A stretch of DNA of 45,331 nt, taken from the NCBI RefSeq assembly GCF_001949145.1, contig NW_019091602.1:517559-562889 (forward strand). The letters run 5' to 3'. Positions 1 through 10,814 of this stretch are shown one piece after another. This DNA comes from Acanthaster planci. Taxonomy: Eukaryota > Echinodermata > Asteroidea > Valvatida > Acanthasteridae. The position numbers and the translations under genes were made by a program. The stretch's first letter is position 1, and each line of letters starts with the position of its first letter. The notes under the pieces are model-generated. The model saw only the letters and a program-made list of their open reading frames with translations, was not told the origin of the DNA and did no database searches.

Positions 1-1107
1 AAAGAGATGTTTCAAGTAGTTTAGAGGCCTTTATAACATTCGGTTTTCATGTCAAGTGTACCTTGTTTACACATGTATATACCCACATGTTGACATATTG
101 TATAAGGATGCAACAACATATAACACACCAAGCGATCCACGTGTTCATGGGGATGTGTGTGGATATTTTCTGCACTTATAGGCCTGTTAAATAGACATAT
201 TTATAGGGCTCCGTGAGCTCAGTATTTACATGCACATGTACTCGTTCGACTAGTTGTTAGCATGAATCTCACTATATTTTGAGACTAGAGACTCATACAT
301 GTGTAGTGTTTGTGTAGTAATAGTGCAGTACACATATCCGTAGCTTGTGTTTTCTTGTTTACTACGCAGTTTTACTCCATGTCAATGACAGCATCATCCA
401 GTGTGACCAAATATTAAAACACCGGAGCTACATGTGGAGCTATTTCCTGACTCCCATTTCGTCAGTGATAGGAGTTTGGCTGGCTGCCAAATTGAGATTA
501 GAAACATCTTAAGGAGGGAAGTACAGGTGTTTAAAGCCTATATTAACCACAACGTCACAGTTTTGAAACAATGAAGGGATGCATGTAGCCACTTCGCTGC
601 CGACAACAATTGAGTCTGATGGTTCGATTTGTCCAATTTAACGCTTACACACTGTGTGTTGTCCTTTTTTCTTAGAAGGAAACCAAATAGCTGGATAATT
701 GGCTCAAGATATGGGTGTTTTCCCAGTCAAATGAACATTATGCTTAAAGCGAGATTCGAATTTGTAAACGGTTCTGGGATCCTTCGATGCGTTAATCTTA
801 CAACAAATGTTACCAAGGTAACTCGGATCTGTCATGACTGAAGAATCATCAACCGTATTGTTCGGATTTTCACTTTCTGGAAAGGTTTTCCAAAGGACTC
901 ACTCTATAGGAGAATAAGTTGTTTTCACTTTTGCCTTTGCAGAGTGGATTGTGTGATTACGGACCCGGTATAGCGATGGGAGCTGATGGTATTAGGGAAA
1001 AGGTGAAAGTCTATAAACTAGTTATAAACTAGTGAGCTGCACATATCCCCAGCAGGTGTCGTGATTATCGTGACAATGGATCTGTCCTGTTTGCTAAACC
1101 AGGTAAA
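1..1107. other. non-coding stretch, no gene seen
   Basis: AT-rich sequence with only short, unconvincing open frames on either strand. The longest is a 70-codon plus-strand frame at 629-841, with no recognisable domain or splice context. TACATGTA-like words recur. I see no repeat boundary or RNA gene. Confidence 0.5.
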
Positions 1108-1275
1108 AGATCGGCTCATACTACATGTGATTGCGGCAGCGAAGCGAATTTGACGTCACGAGTATACCAAATTTCGCTCGAGTTGTAAAGCGTTCACAGT
1201 CTACAAATTTGCAATGCGAATAACGTCACAAATTTGCGTTCGTTTTCGCCTTCGCGTAAAGTATGAACCGGCCTT
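1108..1275. mobile_element. MITE-like inverted-repeat element
   Basis: The left end (AAGATCGGCTCATACT at about 1108) and the reverse complement of the right end (AAGGCCGGTTCATACT at about 1275) match. The similarity runs inward for roughly 50 bases as an imperfect palindrome. Both arms contain a CRE-like TGACGT core and the GCGAAGCGAA / GCGAAGGCGAA words. There is no coding capacity, so this is a non-autonomous fold-back element. No target-site duplication is clear. Confidence 0.65.
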
Positions 1276-1739
1276 AACTTATTTGCTTCTCGCGTTTACT
1301 CGTTGTTGAGGGTAAAATGATACTAATTGAATGTAAAAGCTTAATTAAAAATCAAAGAAAGTATAAATTAAAAGCGTATCAGATAAAAATCACTTTCGAT
1401 ATTAATTTTGGCTTTTATTTTGACATCCGTTTTCAAGAATATTTTCAAAAATGCTAATCATACAAACTGTACTCCTGAATATGTTTTTCAATGCATGGTA
1501 CATCCATTGACATATAGTCCAAAGTTTCCAATTAATTATAAAACAGCCCTTACATTTCTGATGAAATATGCCTGTACAGTAGTGTTTATAGCTTTGATCA
1601 CAATTCATTTTTATAAGATCCACTATTCCATTAACTGCACATAGTCCGGCTTTAATTATAAAATGGCGATATTTCATTTAACTATGCAGACATATTTAGG
1701 TCTGAGCTGCTGCTGCTTACATGTGGAAAAGCGCCAGGA
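1276..1739. other. non-coding stretch
   Basis: Two overlapping antiparallel open frames (1402-1677 minus, 1408-1644 plus) cover AT-rich sequence. Neither has recognisable motifs, so I treat both as chance frames. Nothing else is supported. Confidence 0.45.
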
Positions 1740-2100
1740 AGACAGACAAAATGTAGACGGCTATGCCTTTCCAGGGCATCCTCCAGGGTCAGCGACTGGC
1801 TGACAAGTCCTTGATTGTGGCCAGCCACTACTAGGCCAAAAAAGAAAGGGAATGACGGATGCCCATGAAGAAGGCCCATTGCCCTCGCCTCATCAGGATG
1901 GGAAGTTGGTCTGTTGTTGACCTGACGCACTTGACGGCCACTTTGTTTCCATGGAATGTTTCTAGCTGGACAGTTGCAACGCCCTCAGGTCTATCCTCGT
2001 AACCATTCATCGGGAGCAAGAACACCTCCATAGCTAGCGTTGCCACGCTGAGCTGCAGAGGTATACGGCAGGTTGTAGCCCTGGATGAACTGTGGGCAGT
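1740..2100 (-). pseudogene. protein-kinase N-lobe relic, copy 2
   Basis: The minus-strand translation carries a kinase beta-3 strand (GNKVAVKCV, with the ATP-anchoring Lys) at about 1925-1955. After a frame change comes an alpha-C-like stretch (HPDEARAMGLLHGHPSFP, with the expected Glu), then beta-4/5 (FFFGLVVAGHNQGLV) and a hinge region (SQSLTLEDAL). The two halves are in different frames, and no C-lobe follows, so it is broken. It is about 500 bp out of register with, and similar to, copy 1 at 2255-2640, including the same frame break after the AVK motif. That break therefore predates the duplication. The hinge lacks a 27-base palindromic piece present in copy 1. Confidence 0.6.
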
Positions 2101-2210
2101 AGTGCCCCCAACATCACGGACCAAAATGTTATCAGTTTTAAGGTCATTATGAAGGAGACTCCTGTCGTGCATGTGTCGTAGACCGTCCAGCACATCCAGC
2201 GCGATGCGGC
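2101..2210 (-). pseudogene. protein-kinase catalytic-loop relic
   Basis: Minus-strand frame beginning near 2205. It contains LLDGLRHMHDR-like alpha-E sequence followed by the catalytic loop HNDLKTDNILV, with the catalytic Asp and the Mg-binding Asn. HND replaces the usual HRD, as in some invertebrate kinase families. The activation loop (DFG) and the rest of the C-lobe are missing. The frame runs straight into the second N-lobe copy at 2100-1740, so this is a scrambled pseudogene rather than a functional kinase. A Ser/Thr versus Tyr assignment is not possible. Confidence 0.65.
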
Positions 2211-2254
2211 GTTAGGAAGACGGGGCAAGCTGTATACGGTTGGGCCCTTACAGT

Positions 2255-2830
2255 ACATCCGCCAGGGTCAGTGACTGGCCAGTAATGGAGTTCCCACTGA
2301 ACTCCATTACAAGTCCTTGATTATGGCCAGCCACTACCAGGCCAAAGAAACAAGGAAAAAACTGATGCCCTAAAAAAAAGGCCCATTCCCCCACCCCCTC
2401 TCTGTCATTCACCTGATGAATTTGACGGCAACTCTTTGATTGTTCCATTGAAGGGTTCTCCTCAGAATGACCTTGCCACTGGTTGGCAGTTGTATCGCAC
2501 AGGGATCTATTCTTTGAACTTCTACCTTCATAAAGCAGGAAAACACCTCCAGAGCTAGCATTACAAGGTTGAGATGCATGGACAAGGGAGGCTGGAGTAC
2601 GAGTCCTGGTTGAACTATCGGCAGCAGCGCTGGGCACTGCATTGAGGGTTTTTTGTTGAGGCGGCGTTGATGGTGTCTGATTTGATGATTCAGGGCATTG
2701 CTGTTGGTTTCTTGCTGGTGGCTGATCTGTTGTCCAGCAAATATGGGCAGATTCCTAGGGGATGCCCTCAACCATTTTGCTGGTGACAGAGGGGTGGACT
2801 TGGTTTTTCGCCATATGGGAACCAAAAAGA
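2255..2830 (-). pseudogene. protein-kinase N-lobe relic, copy 1
   Basis: The minus-strand translation shows a glycine-loop-like segment (LPTSGKVILRRTLQ), then NQRVAVKFIR (beta-3 with the conserved Lys) at about 2410-2440. After a stop and frame change come GHQFFPCFFGLVVAGHNQG and MEFSGNSITGQSLTLADVL (beta-4/5 and hinge) down to 2255. The stretch upstream (2640-2825) is open but unrecognised. The frame break at the same site as in copy 2 and the absence of a following full C-lobe mark it as a pseudogene. Confidence 0.6.
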
Positions 2831-3245
2831 ATATTGCATTCCCTAAATTACTGACTAAGATAAACTTCTGATTATTTGATCAAGCCGACATCAGTGTATA
2901 AATGTATATTGACCGGAAGCTACAGGCCTAGACACCGCCGTCATCATCATATACTACATGTATTAATTAATGTAGCTCTCTGCAGTTAAAAACGTTTTAG
3001 AAGAAATGAACTTCTATTAAAAGTGTTTCATTTGTCAGCAGGATAACTGACGAGAATGTTCTTTGAGGAGGTCCCTTGAACTGAGATGGCCTATGGAATA
3101 ATGACGGGATGGTTGCAGAGATATCTGATGGACTGGAAGTGGAGCTGATTAGGTGGAGCTAGTTCATAGGTCTGCAGGGATAGTTGGAGAGGTGGCCAGC
3201 AACCCCTGGTTGGGAACAAACAAAACGAGCTTATGCATATCTCAG
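2831..3245. other. non-coding stretch
   Basis: No recognisable gene or repeat. It includes an 89-codon minus-strand chance frame overlapping the candidate exon at 3246. Confidence 0.4.
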
Positions 3246-3392
3246 GTATGTATGTTTGAATCACTGAATACGGGTGATTCACAATACAGTGCACCACCAA
3301 GAGGTTGTCATATTGAGGCATTTTCGAGTGCATTATGGGATAAAGGCGACAAAGTCTCATTTGCTAACTACACTGTAGAAGGAAAACTTTAA
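3246..3392 (+). CDS. possible terminal exon, unrecognised
   Basis: A splice-acceptor-like sequence (ATGCATATCTCAG) is followed by 48 open codons ending in TAA. They include RGCHIEAFSSALWDKGDKVSF. The LxxGDKV pattern resembles a late beta-strand of C1q/TNF-fold domains, but the frame ends too soon for a normal C1q tail and no partner exons are found. It could be a chance frame. The function is unknown. Confidence 0.2.
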   Translation, partial: VCMFESLNTGDSQYSAPPRGCHIEAFSSALWDKGDKVSFANYTVEGKL

Positions 3393-4838
3393 TTTTTTCG
3401 AATGTTTATCTTGGTTGAGAATTCGAAACTGGTTATTACAAACGGGTGTTAGGAAGTCAAAATGATGTTTTTGTGTGGTGCAGGCAACGCCTAAGTCAAT
3501 CAAATATCACAGCAGCGTGTCGACCGCAAACTTTGAGAAGTGGCCTGTCTGCGGCAAACTATTTACAATTACTAAAGTAATCATTGCATGGAAAGGAACT
3601 TCTAGAAACACTGTGTAAACACTACCCATTTCCTTGGGAAGATTGTCCATGAGGCATCAAGGATGTGAGAGGTGATTGATGGCAAGTGGGAAAGTGAGGT
3701 GACGGTGGGGGTATTTTGTGGCCTTGTACTGGTGCCGATCAGGTAGACATACTTGGTATGGAGAGATGTGGACAGCCTGATGACTACCCCCCAGTAGTCT
3801 TTATGTCTGAATTATATGCAAAAGTTTTACTGGAAAAATCTTAAACATAATCATAACTATTGAAATAACTTGAAATAGTCTACAATGTCTCTTTTGGCTA
3901 CTTAACAAATTGTCAGGCATTGGTCGTTTCCATTCATTAATATCAGTCATGAAAAAGAACCTCACTTTCACACTGTTGCACGGTGGTGTAATTGTCACCG
4001 ATAACTAGATTTTGCCATATTTCACAGAAAGCAAAATATTTGCTAAGTTAATCCCCACAATGCTAATAACATTGTTAATAGACTTGCTTTTCAAGCATTT
4101 AAATATTTATTTGGGGGATACTACTAATAAAATGCAAGTTATTATCCATTGGTCCCCTGGAAGCAGGGCTACAGGCAAGTAAAATGGATTTCCACGGCCA
4201 AGGATAGCAGACAGCAAGTATCGGCCTGCTTTCATGTTTTACCTTTGATTTAAAAGCAGAACACAAAAGGAAATTCCTTCATAACAGTTAAACAACCCAA
4301 ATATATTATTCATGCCATGCTTCTTTATAAGGTGGCTAGCTACTGATTTTGGTGTCTGATTTTCCATTTCCACACCATGAGGCAAAAGGTTGAATCTAAG
4401 TAACAAACAAGTCATGATTTTGAGAACATTTAATGCCAACTTCATAAAACATTTGAACACTCTCGTAATTATTCAATCAATTACACTCTCCTCTTTTTCA
4501 TCTTATCTTATTCCTACATGTAGTTGATGGAGTGTATTGCATCAAAATTGGCTTTGCTATTTCATTTATCTAGTAGCTTTCAGTAGCTTGGGTAGAGCTG
4601 CAATATCTGCATTTTGCACTGAAGCTTCAAGTTAATTAGTGAATTTGATTCATCAAATACCCCATTACAACAAGCAGAGGTGCAGTTCAACTGAATGTTG
4701 AGCAAAGCATAGAGCCTAAGGCTTATAATAAATGCTCGGACTTGAGTTCACTTCAACGTGCAGAAACCCAGCGTTTCCTAAATCTTTCGGCTTGTAGTTG
4801 CACATGCGTCCGTCATTTTCGAAACTGCTCAGGTAAGC
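3393..4838. other. non-coding stretch
   Basis: AT-rich, with no domain-bearing frames and no clear repeats. The short frames at 3801-3998 and 4239-4460 (minus) have no motif or splice support. Confidence 0.45.
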
Positions 4839-6190
4839 CTCATAGTGGCAGAGGGAGGCCTGATCTTAGCTTAAGGAGGTGGCTTGGGGATAAGGCCTTA
4901 AGATCGTCGGGATCATCTGATACTGGTATGATCAGCCTGTCGTTCACGATCGACTCTACCTTGAATAATAGGGCGACTAGTTTCTCATCGTCAAGGATCT
5001 GGTTCTGGAGAAGTGCAGATAAACCTTTCTGCCAGTTCTTATCTTGTGTTCCCGCGATCCGCCCATGTGGCGTGCCGCGTGCCGTGGTCCTAGTACATAT
5101 GCTCCGGTACCCCTCTTTTGGAAGCAAATCTCATGAAACCATTTAAGAAAGCGTCTATCTCCAAGGAATGCAGAACTTCAAAGTGGATGTTTCTGGTGGC
5201 CAAGCAGACAAACAAATATCCGTACGTCTTTTCCCTTAAGCGGCCTAGCTTGATAAAGAAAGGGCTAAAACAATCCACCACTACATGCGACAAGGGTAGT
5301 AAGCCAGGGCTTATCCTAGCTTCTGGCAGATTGACCATGCACTGAACCTCTGGCTGAGCATGCATCTTCTTGCAAAGCATACATAAGACACGGTTTCGGA
5401 ATCCAGTATTTTCTACTGACAACAAAGAGAACATGATCCCTCCCACCATGACTAATAACTTGTGTACATGACGAACCACCAGGAGGGACACATGATGATT
5501 TTGGGGCAGAATGGAGGGGAACTTGCGGTCTTCTTCAATAGGATGTTGCAGCCTACCGCCTACCCTAAGAATGCCAGCGTCGTCCAGATAAGGTCTCAGA
5601 GTGCACATGGCACTCTGTCTTTTCACAGCTGTACAGCCCTTCTGCACATCCTTAATTTCTTGAGGGAAGCTCTTATGTTGGACATGCTTCAGGATAGCCA
5701 GCTAAGCTGCCTTGAGCTCCCGAACTGTCAGCCGGGATGGGTGGCAAACAGGCTTGCCATTTGTCAACCTATTCTTGAAACGGAAGAGCCATGCCACTGC
5801 CTTACGAAGACTGAGCCAGCAGGAATACCTATTCATAAGCTCGTGAATCGGATTGGCATTATCTTGGGCATCAACAGCTCTAGAGGTTGTCTCCCGTTTC
5901 ACTCTTCGATCCTAGTCAAGCAGATTTGTCACTCCCGGTTTCATAGGCCACTGACTTTCGCTTTGCCAAAGGAATCTAGGTCCATTCCTCCATTTATCCG
6001 ACGACAACAGGCAGTCTGCATCGAGCCCCCTGGAAGAATCGTCGGCTTGAAACAAGAGATCTGCGCTTACGTACCGCCACTGCTCGCGTGATAATGCCTC
6101 ATGGATTGTTCTCTTTCGATTGGCTACAAAGGTGTGGAAACGCATCTGCCCTTCTAAAATTTTGATAGACGTTCATGGCTGCCTTGCTAC
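4839..6190 (-). pseudogene. BEL/Pao-type retrotransposon pol relic
   Basis: Reading leftward on the minus strand, the pieces come in BEL/Pao order. First is a linker downstream of RNase H (RFHTFVANRKRTIHEA at about 6145, then SRGLDADCLLSSDKW). Next is a segment with VAWLFRFKNRL at 5902-5702. Then comes the integrase zinc domain (LDDAGILRVGGRLQHP, HHVSLLVVRHVH, CMLCKKM) and the start of the catalytic core (VVVDCFSPFF, THIHFEVLHSLEID-like) down to 5090. Last is a C-terminal part (ILDDEKLVALLFKVESI, PVSDDPDDLKALSPSHLL) at 5047-4840. The core segment with the second catalytic Asp is deleted, and several frame changes separate the blocks. RT, protease, gag and LTRs are absent. It is a dead fragment. 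Confidence 0.8.
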
Positions 6191-6329
6191 TTTATCCATT
6201 GATCCTTTATCCACTGGACCTTCTAGGGGTTCATCCCAACCCTTGTTGACGATCCTGCACTCACTCTTGAGCAGTATTGCTTGATTGTACAATGATAATG
6301 ATTATTCACAAGACAAAAACACTATTACT

Positions 6330-6790
6330 TACCTAATTTGCAGTCTATACTCTTTTATAAAAACTCCCTAAAAACATGTTTGATTTGACACTTTATGTAT
6401 ATACAAGTTCATGTCTATGGGGATGTACACCATTTGTTGACCTTCTGAATCTGCCCTGCCCCGAGTTTAAGTGCACCCTTACCGGCGAAAGAAAGATAGA
6501 CTGGTACGAAGTTGACCAACCGGGATCTTGCACACCGCCAATGAGTTCGTACCAAAGGACTGAGAATTTCATTTTAAAACGCTCTCTTTTTTTCTGATAC
6601 ATGAATTTTTTTCAAGATATTACCTCTTAAGCCTTTTTTCAAATTGTCTTCGTGCATGTCAATTATTTACATCCTATTCATTTGAACAAACACAATTTTC
6701 TCAATTTGTGAAGTCAGGTTTAGTAAGATCACTAAAGCTACTACTTATAGTTGCTCTTTGATTTCATAATCTATTATGAAGTGATCAACT
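6330..6790 (+). repeat. direct copy of 25915-26470
   Basis: From AATTTGCAGTCTATA onward this stretch aligns, with moderate divergence, to plus-strand 25915-26470, which is the DNA beyond the 3' end of the main FReD gene. Shared landmarks include TATCAACAAGTTCATG-like text, CTGCCCCGAGTTTA, CCAAAGGACTG and GCATGTCAATTATTTACA. Its right end (about 6600-6790) is also the inverted complement of 8210-8390, so the orphan FReD exon lies between opposed arms. Confidence 0.7.
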
Positions 6791-6939
6791 ACCGGCGAAA
6801 GAAAGATAGACTGGTACGAAGTTGACCAACCGGGATCTTGCACGCAACCAATGAGTTCGTACCAAAGGACTGGGAATTTCATTTAAAAACGCCCTATTTT
6901 TCCGATACATGAATTTTTTTTCAAGATATTACCTCTTAA
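6481..6939 (+). repeat. local tandem duplication, 310-bp period
   Basis: Sequence 6481-6630, starting ACCGGCGAAAGAAAGATAGA, recurs at 6791-6939 with only a few differences (for example CACCGCC against CGCAACC). This near-identity is higher than that between the region and its homologue at 26 kb, so the tandem duplication is younger than the segmental copy. Confidence 0.8.
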
Positions 6940-6989
6940 CTGCCAAGACAAACGTAGACTTAGATTTTCTCCGACACGTCAAATTCTTT

Positions 6990-8370
6990 TTTTTATTTCT
7001 GTTCTTGCAGATTGGAAACTTTGGGATGTAATAAATTTCTTAAATGTTAAGGCCAAAACCAGTAACACTTATTTTGGAAAACCCTGTCCAAGGTCAGCAC
7101 CTTGACATTTCTTGGTGGCGCCATTGGTCCCCAGTAAGATTGCGCAGTTCATTTATACACGCATAACACCAACATGCCTGTCTCCCCTGTCCCAGTTTTC
7201 TCCGTTTTCTCAATGTCATCCTAATAGTTAAATCAGTAGGGATGGAATGGTGAACATTTTGTTTGTTTTCTTCCTAACGTCAGATCCAGTCCCTCCTCAT
7301 TTCAACATGCGAAACTTCTCTACCTACGATATGGACAATGATGAGGATACCAATGTTAATTGTGCAGCTGAGCTGAACGGGGGCTGGTGGCACGGAACAT
7401 GCAATGGTAACTCTGATGCATCGAATGGCCTTAATGGGGAATATCAACAAGGTCCAGATGATAGCGGTATGATATGGGTTGGATGGGAAGGCCATCGAAT
7501 AGTCAAATGCGAAATGAAGCTACGTCGGTTTTAATATTAAAAGTGATTGGAAACCCACAATAGAAACCACGTACAGTGATACGCTGTAAAAAGTCTCAAA
7601 GCAAAGACGTGTGGTTCTTAATTCCAATTTCTCGAAATTCGTGACAAAAATGAAATACAACTGATTCACTTCCGAAAACGTGACCATGCACAGTAAAATG
7701 TTTTTGATCAGAATATATTTTCGGAAAAAAATGCACTAAAAGTGAAGATCGGTACGTTGCAGTTAGTGTATGCCTCTTTCACGAAGAAACTAAACACAAA
7801 ATCAAACGAAAAATGAAGCAATAGCTACATGCGGCGTTAAAATTAACAATATTCTGAATAGCCAAGGATAGAATTGATAAATGAAATTAGATGTTGATAT
7901 GGTGTACCTTTTCTTGAATCCATATAAGTGTTACGGATTAGCATTTCCGCTGTTTGGTGGATAAGATGTTCAGTAATAAACTTTCTAATATACAAATTCA
8001 TAACACTTTGCAATCAACTATATTGCGCTCAAATTGTGGTTGTTTTGAACGCCGCCCTTGTAGGCAAACGTTCAAATGTGTTAGTCCGATACTTCGGACG
8101 TTGTGAGGATATTTTGCTGCACAGTGTATTCTGCCACTAACGATGCAGTGTTAAAATTGAGAAAAGAGTGAAAACTGCAAGTCAGATTCATGGAGTTTGT
8201 GTACCAAAAGTTGATCACTTCATATTAGATTATGAGATCAAAGAACAGCTTTAAGTAGAATAGCTTTAGTGATCTTACTTAACCTGACTTCACAAATTGA
8301 GAAAATTGTGTTTGTTCAAACAACTATGATGTACATAACTGACATGCACGAAGATACTTTGAAATAAAGG
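6990..8370 (+). repeat. inverted copy of 26350-27760
   Basis: Plus-strand 6990-8370 aligns with the minus strand from about 27760 down to 26350. It covers intron sequence (GTTCTTGC, GGTGGCGCCATTGG), the last FReD exon and the 3' flank (GTGATTGGAAACCCACAATAGAAACCA and onward). Flank similarity looks like roughly 85-90% by eye, with indels. One insertion of about 110 bp is present only in the 27-kb copy. Confidence 0.75.
7284..7534 (+). pseudogene. orphan FReD C-terminal exon
   Basis: Acceptor TTCTTCCTAACGTCAG is followed by 82 sense codons plus TAA. They encode the C-terminal third of a fibrinogen-related domain: FSTYDMDNDED (calcium-site region), NCAAELNGGWW, and EMKLRRF at the end. It is a near-copy of the last exon of the main gene (27458-27208), with 8 base differences by eye, all amino-acid changing. 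No other FReD exon lies upstream on this strand, so the exon has no visible gene to belong to. Its open frame and low synonymous change are odd for a plain pseudogene. It could be an exon of a gene whose other parts lie elsewhere, or a gene-conversion partner. Confidence 0.75.
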
Positions 8371-8620
8371 CTTAAAATTCCCTCAATGAAAATGTATGCA
8401 GAAAAAGACTCATCAACGAATTTTCTTGGACCCAATGTAGCGCAGTGATAAAAGCACAATTGCCTCTGCTTGTTTCTTTTCGGTTTTGTTTTGTTTATGT
8501 TTTTATTAGTATGTACTAATTCTTTTGAAAGTGTAAAAGCTCCCAACAAACTCGAAAAGAAAAGTAAGAAGAAGTTGACTAGAAGAGGTCTCAGTAATCA
8601 GTCAAGGTGTGCAAAAATGA
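8371..8620. other. non-coding stretch
   Basis: Sequence beyond the end of the inverted segmental copy. No domain-bearing frame or repeat is recognised. Confidence 0.4.
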
Positions 8621-9063
8621 CGATTGGGTGACATCCGATTAACGGCACAGTACCTGTGCTACGAGTGCAATGATTCTGTACCAAGGAATTTCTATTGCAT
8701 GAACAGAACCGCTTGGAAACATTCGCCTGGAAACAAATTTCTGAATTCCTATGGGAAAACTTACATATTAAAGAACAAGACCAATGCTTTCACAGTATTC
8801 ATCCAAACAACATCAGCTCCTCTCTCACGATTTAAAAAATGCACCGCAGAAAAGTGTTAGGGAAGGTCGAAGAATATTACTCGAAAAAAACCCCAAAGAT
8901 TTGCAGCAGTTCAGACGACTTCACAATCGCAGATCATTATCAAAGCCCACTAGGTTCAGAATGTTTTATATTTGACATTACTGGTACGGGATATGTTATT
9001 TGGAAAATAAATCCAGCATGTTTCCCCAGGAATACACAGGAATTTTGTGCTATCCCTTCATAA
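8621..9063 (+). pseudogene. unrecognised Cys-rich frame, one frameshift
   Basis: An open frame from 8621 to 8860 (YLCYECNDSVPRNFYC and later KKCTAEKC) ends in TAG. A second frame continues without interruption to 9063 (GKVEEYYSKK, PKICSSSDD, GSECFIFDITG, INPACFPRN, EFCAIPS). Joined by a single frame switch they would give about 140 residues with roughly ten cysteines, a composition expected of an extracellular domain. I do not recognise the family. There is no signal peptide or clear splice acceptor at the left edge. It may be a broken exon or chance. Confidence 0.25.
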
Positions 9064-10254
9064 CAACAGCAAGAAATATGGCTGCCACGCAGAACCTTTG
9101 TGCTTGCAATATGCAACAGAATCTTAATCGCGCATATCCCAAGTACTGTTAATCAGCTTTACCTACAATTAGCTTTAAGCATTTGTAATGGGCACACTGA
9201 AGGAGCCCAATGTCATGCGTACATTATTTCCAAATTGTACATACATCTCAAAAAGAACTAATTCTTAACTGTTCCTGGTACAACTGTATTAATTTACACT
9301 CACCTGGTATTCCGCTTGACGTTTGCTCTCTCGAGATGCTACGTCAAGCTGAGGATGAATGGTCATCGTTCTGAGGGGCAAAACGGCCGCTTGGGCTTTT
9401 AAACTGGCCAGCCATTTCCTAAGCAATGACTGGTGAACTTAGCTGAGCTGGTGATTAGACACTGCGAGATATATACTTACACTGAAACTTGGGATCACTG
9501 GAGATCTTAATGGTGGAAGTTACCGAGATGTCAGCGATGTATGAATTAAACATATTCTTTTGCGACTGACACCTACAAACTTGTCAGCCACGAACAATTT
9601 ACTCGTGGCCACCGATTTGTTGGATGACCAAATGTGATTGATAGATAGATAAATCACGTCCGGTAAGCTCAGGCTACTTTGCGTTTGTGATTTGTGATAT
9701 CATTGCAGCGCTTTGTACAGAATGAATATACCTGACGATTTTGAGGGTAACCGGGAGGCTTTACTTTTCTCAGATGACCACCCTCTGTCGTTGGCAACTG
9801 CAGGGGAGAGGGAGAAGGATGGAAAAGAAATCCTAAACTTGTCCAGACGCCCACAGGTGTTGGTTTTGTTTTTATCTAATTTCGAGAAATGGCCTCAGTC
9901 TTTGCGAGCATTAATTTCATTCAATTCCACACTGTATTCAATTCTTCTGAGGATTTTGTTTCTCTCTACAGTACCGATTCTTTTATTCGTGATTTCCACG
10001 ACAGGATGGTCTTAACTTGCGCTGAGTGCCAGTTGCGTTTTTCTAGGTAAGGTAGATTGTTTGTACATATAGTTTTGAATTTCGACCAGTAAGTCGGTGC
10101 TTCCTTTGATAAAAGCTATGAACATAAATGAAGAGACCCCTTTTTTTCTCTTTGATATTTTTTCCTCGTTCTCCAGAGGTATCTGCAATACTAAGAAATA
10201 TGTTCAATATTAAGTGAATGTGATGTTCTTCAACAGGTTGCCTGCTTCTGTGTA
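9064..10254. other. non-coding stretch
   Basis: No recognisable gene. A 100-codon plus-strand frame at 9713-10015 has no known motif, and its second half is a hydrophobic low-information stretch. No repeat boundary is seen before the tandem unit starts near 10255. Confidence 0.4.
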
Positions 10255-10814
10255 CTTTGTCTCTGTCTTCTTGTAGGGCACAGAACATCCAATGCACATT
10301 GCTGCAGTCGGCCATGTTTCAAAGGACAGTAAACTTTATTCAAGTGCATGCCTCTGTGGCTGGCAACCTTTTGATGGTGCAATTTGTTCCTGGCAGCTTA
10401 TGTTTTTTATTGCACAACTGTTTGGGGATAGCCATGTACTTTCCTGTGGAAAAATATTCTTGAGAAGAGACTAGTGTTCATCCCTCATGAAAGCTTACCC
10501 AGTTGAGATATTGGATTTTACTTCCCTAAAAACCCTTCAGGGCAAAAATTATAGCCTCTATTCAAGTCAGGTTTCCAAAGTGTTTTGTGCAACGAAACAG
10601 TTGCTCCCTGGCAAGCAGTCATCCTGGAGAGATAGTGAAGTCCTGCACATTTTGATGCAACACAACTACTCCCACCGAATAGGAATTTGCCACCAAGACC
10701 CAGTTCTCCATGCATGTGTCAGGAATGTACATTGTTTGTCTTATCACAAAGAATAGGTATCTCGACTGCTGATGTGTATGGTCAATTTTGACGTTTGCTT
10801 GGCAACGCAGGGGG

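Noticed and set aside
7284-7534. orphan exon as an alternative last exon of the main gene
   Set aside because: It lies on the opposite strand about 20 kb beyond the gene's 3' end, so ordinary cis-splicing is not possible.
9713-10015. 100-codon plus-strand frame
   Set aside because: No recognisable domain, a hydrophobic low-information second half, and no splice or start context.
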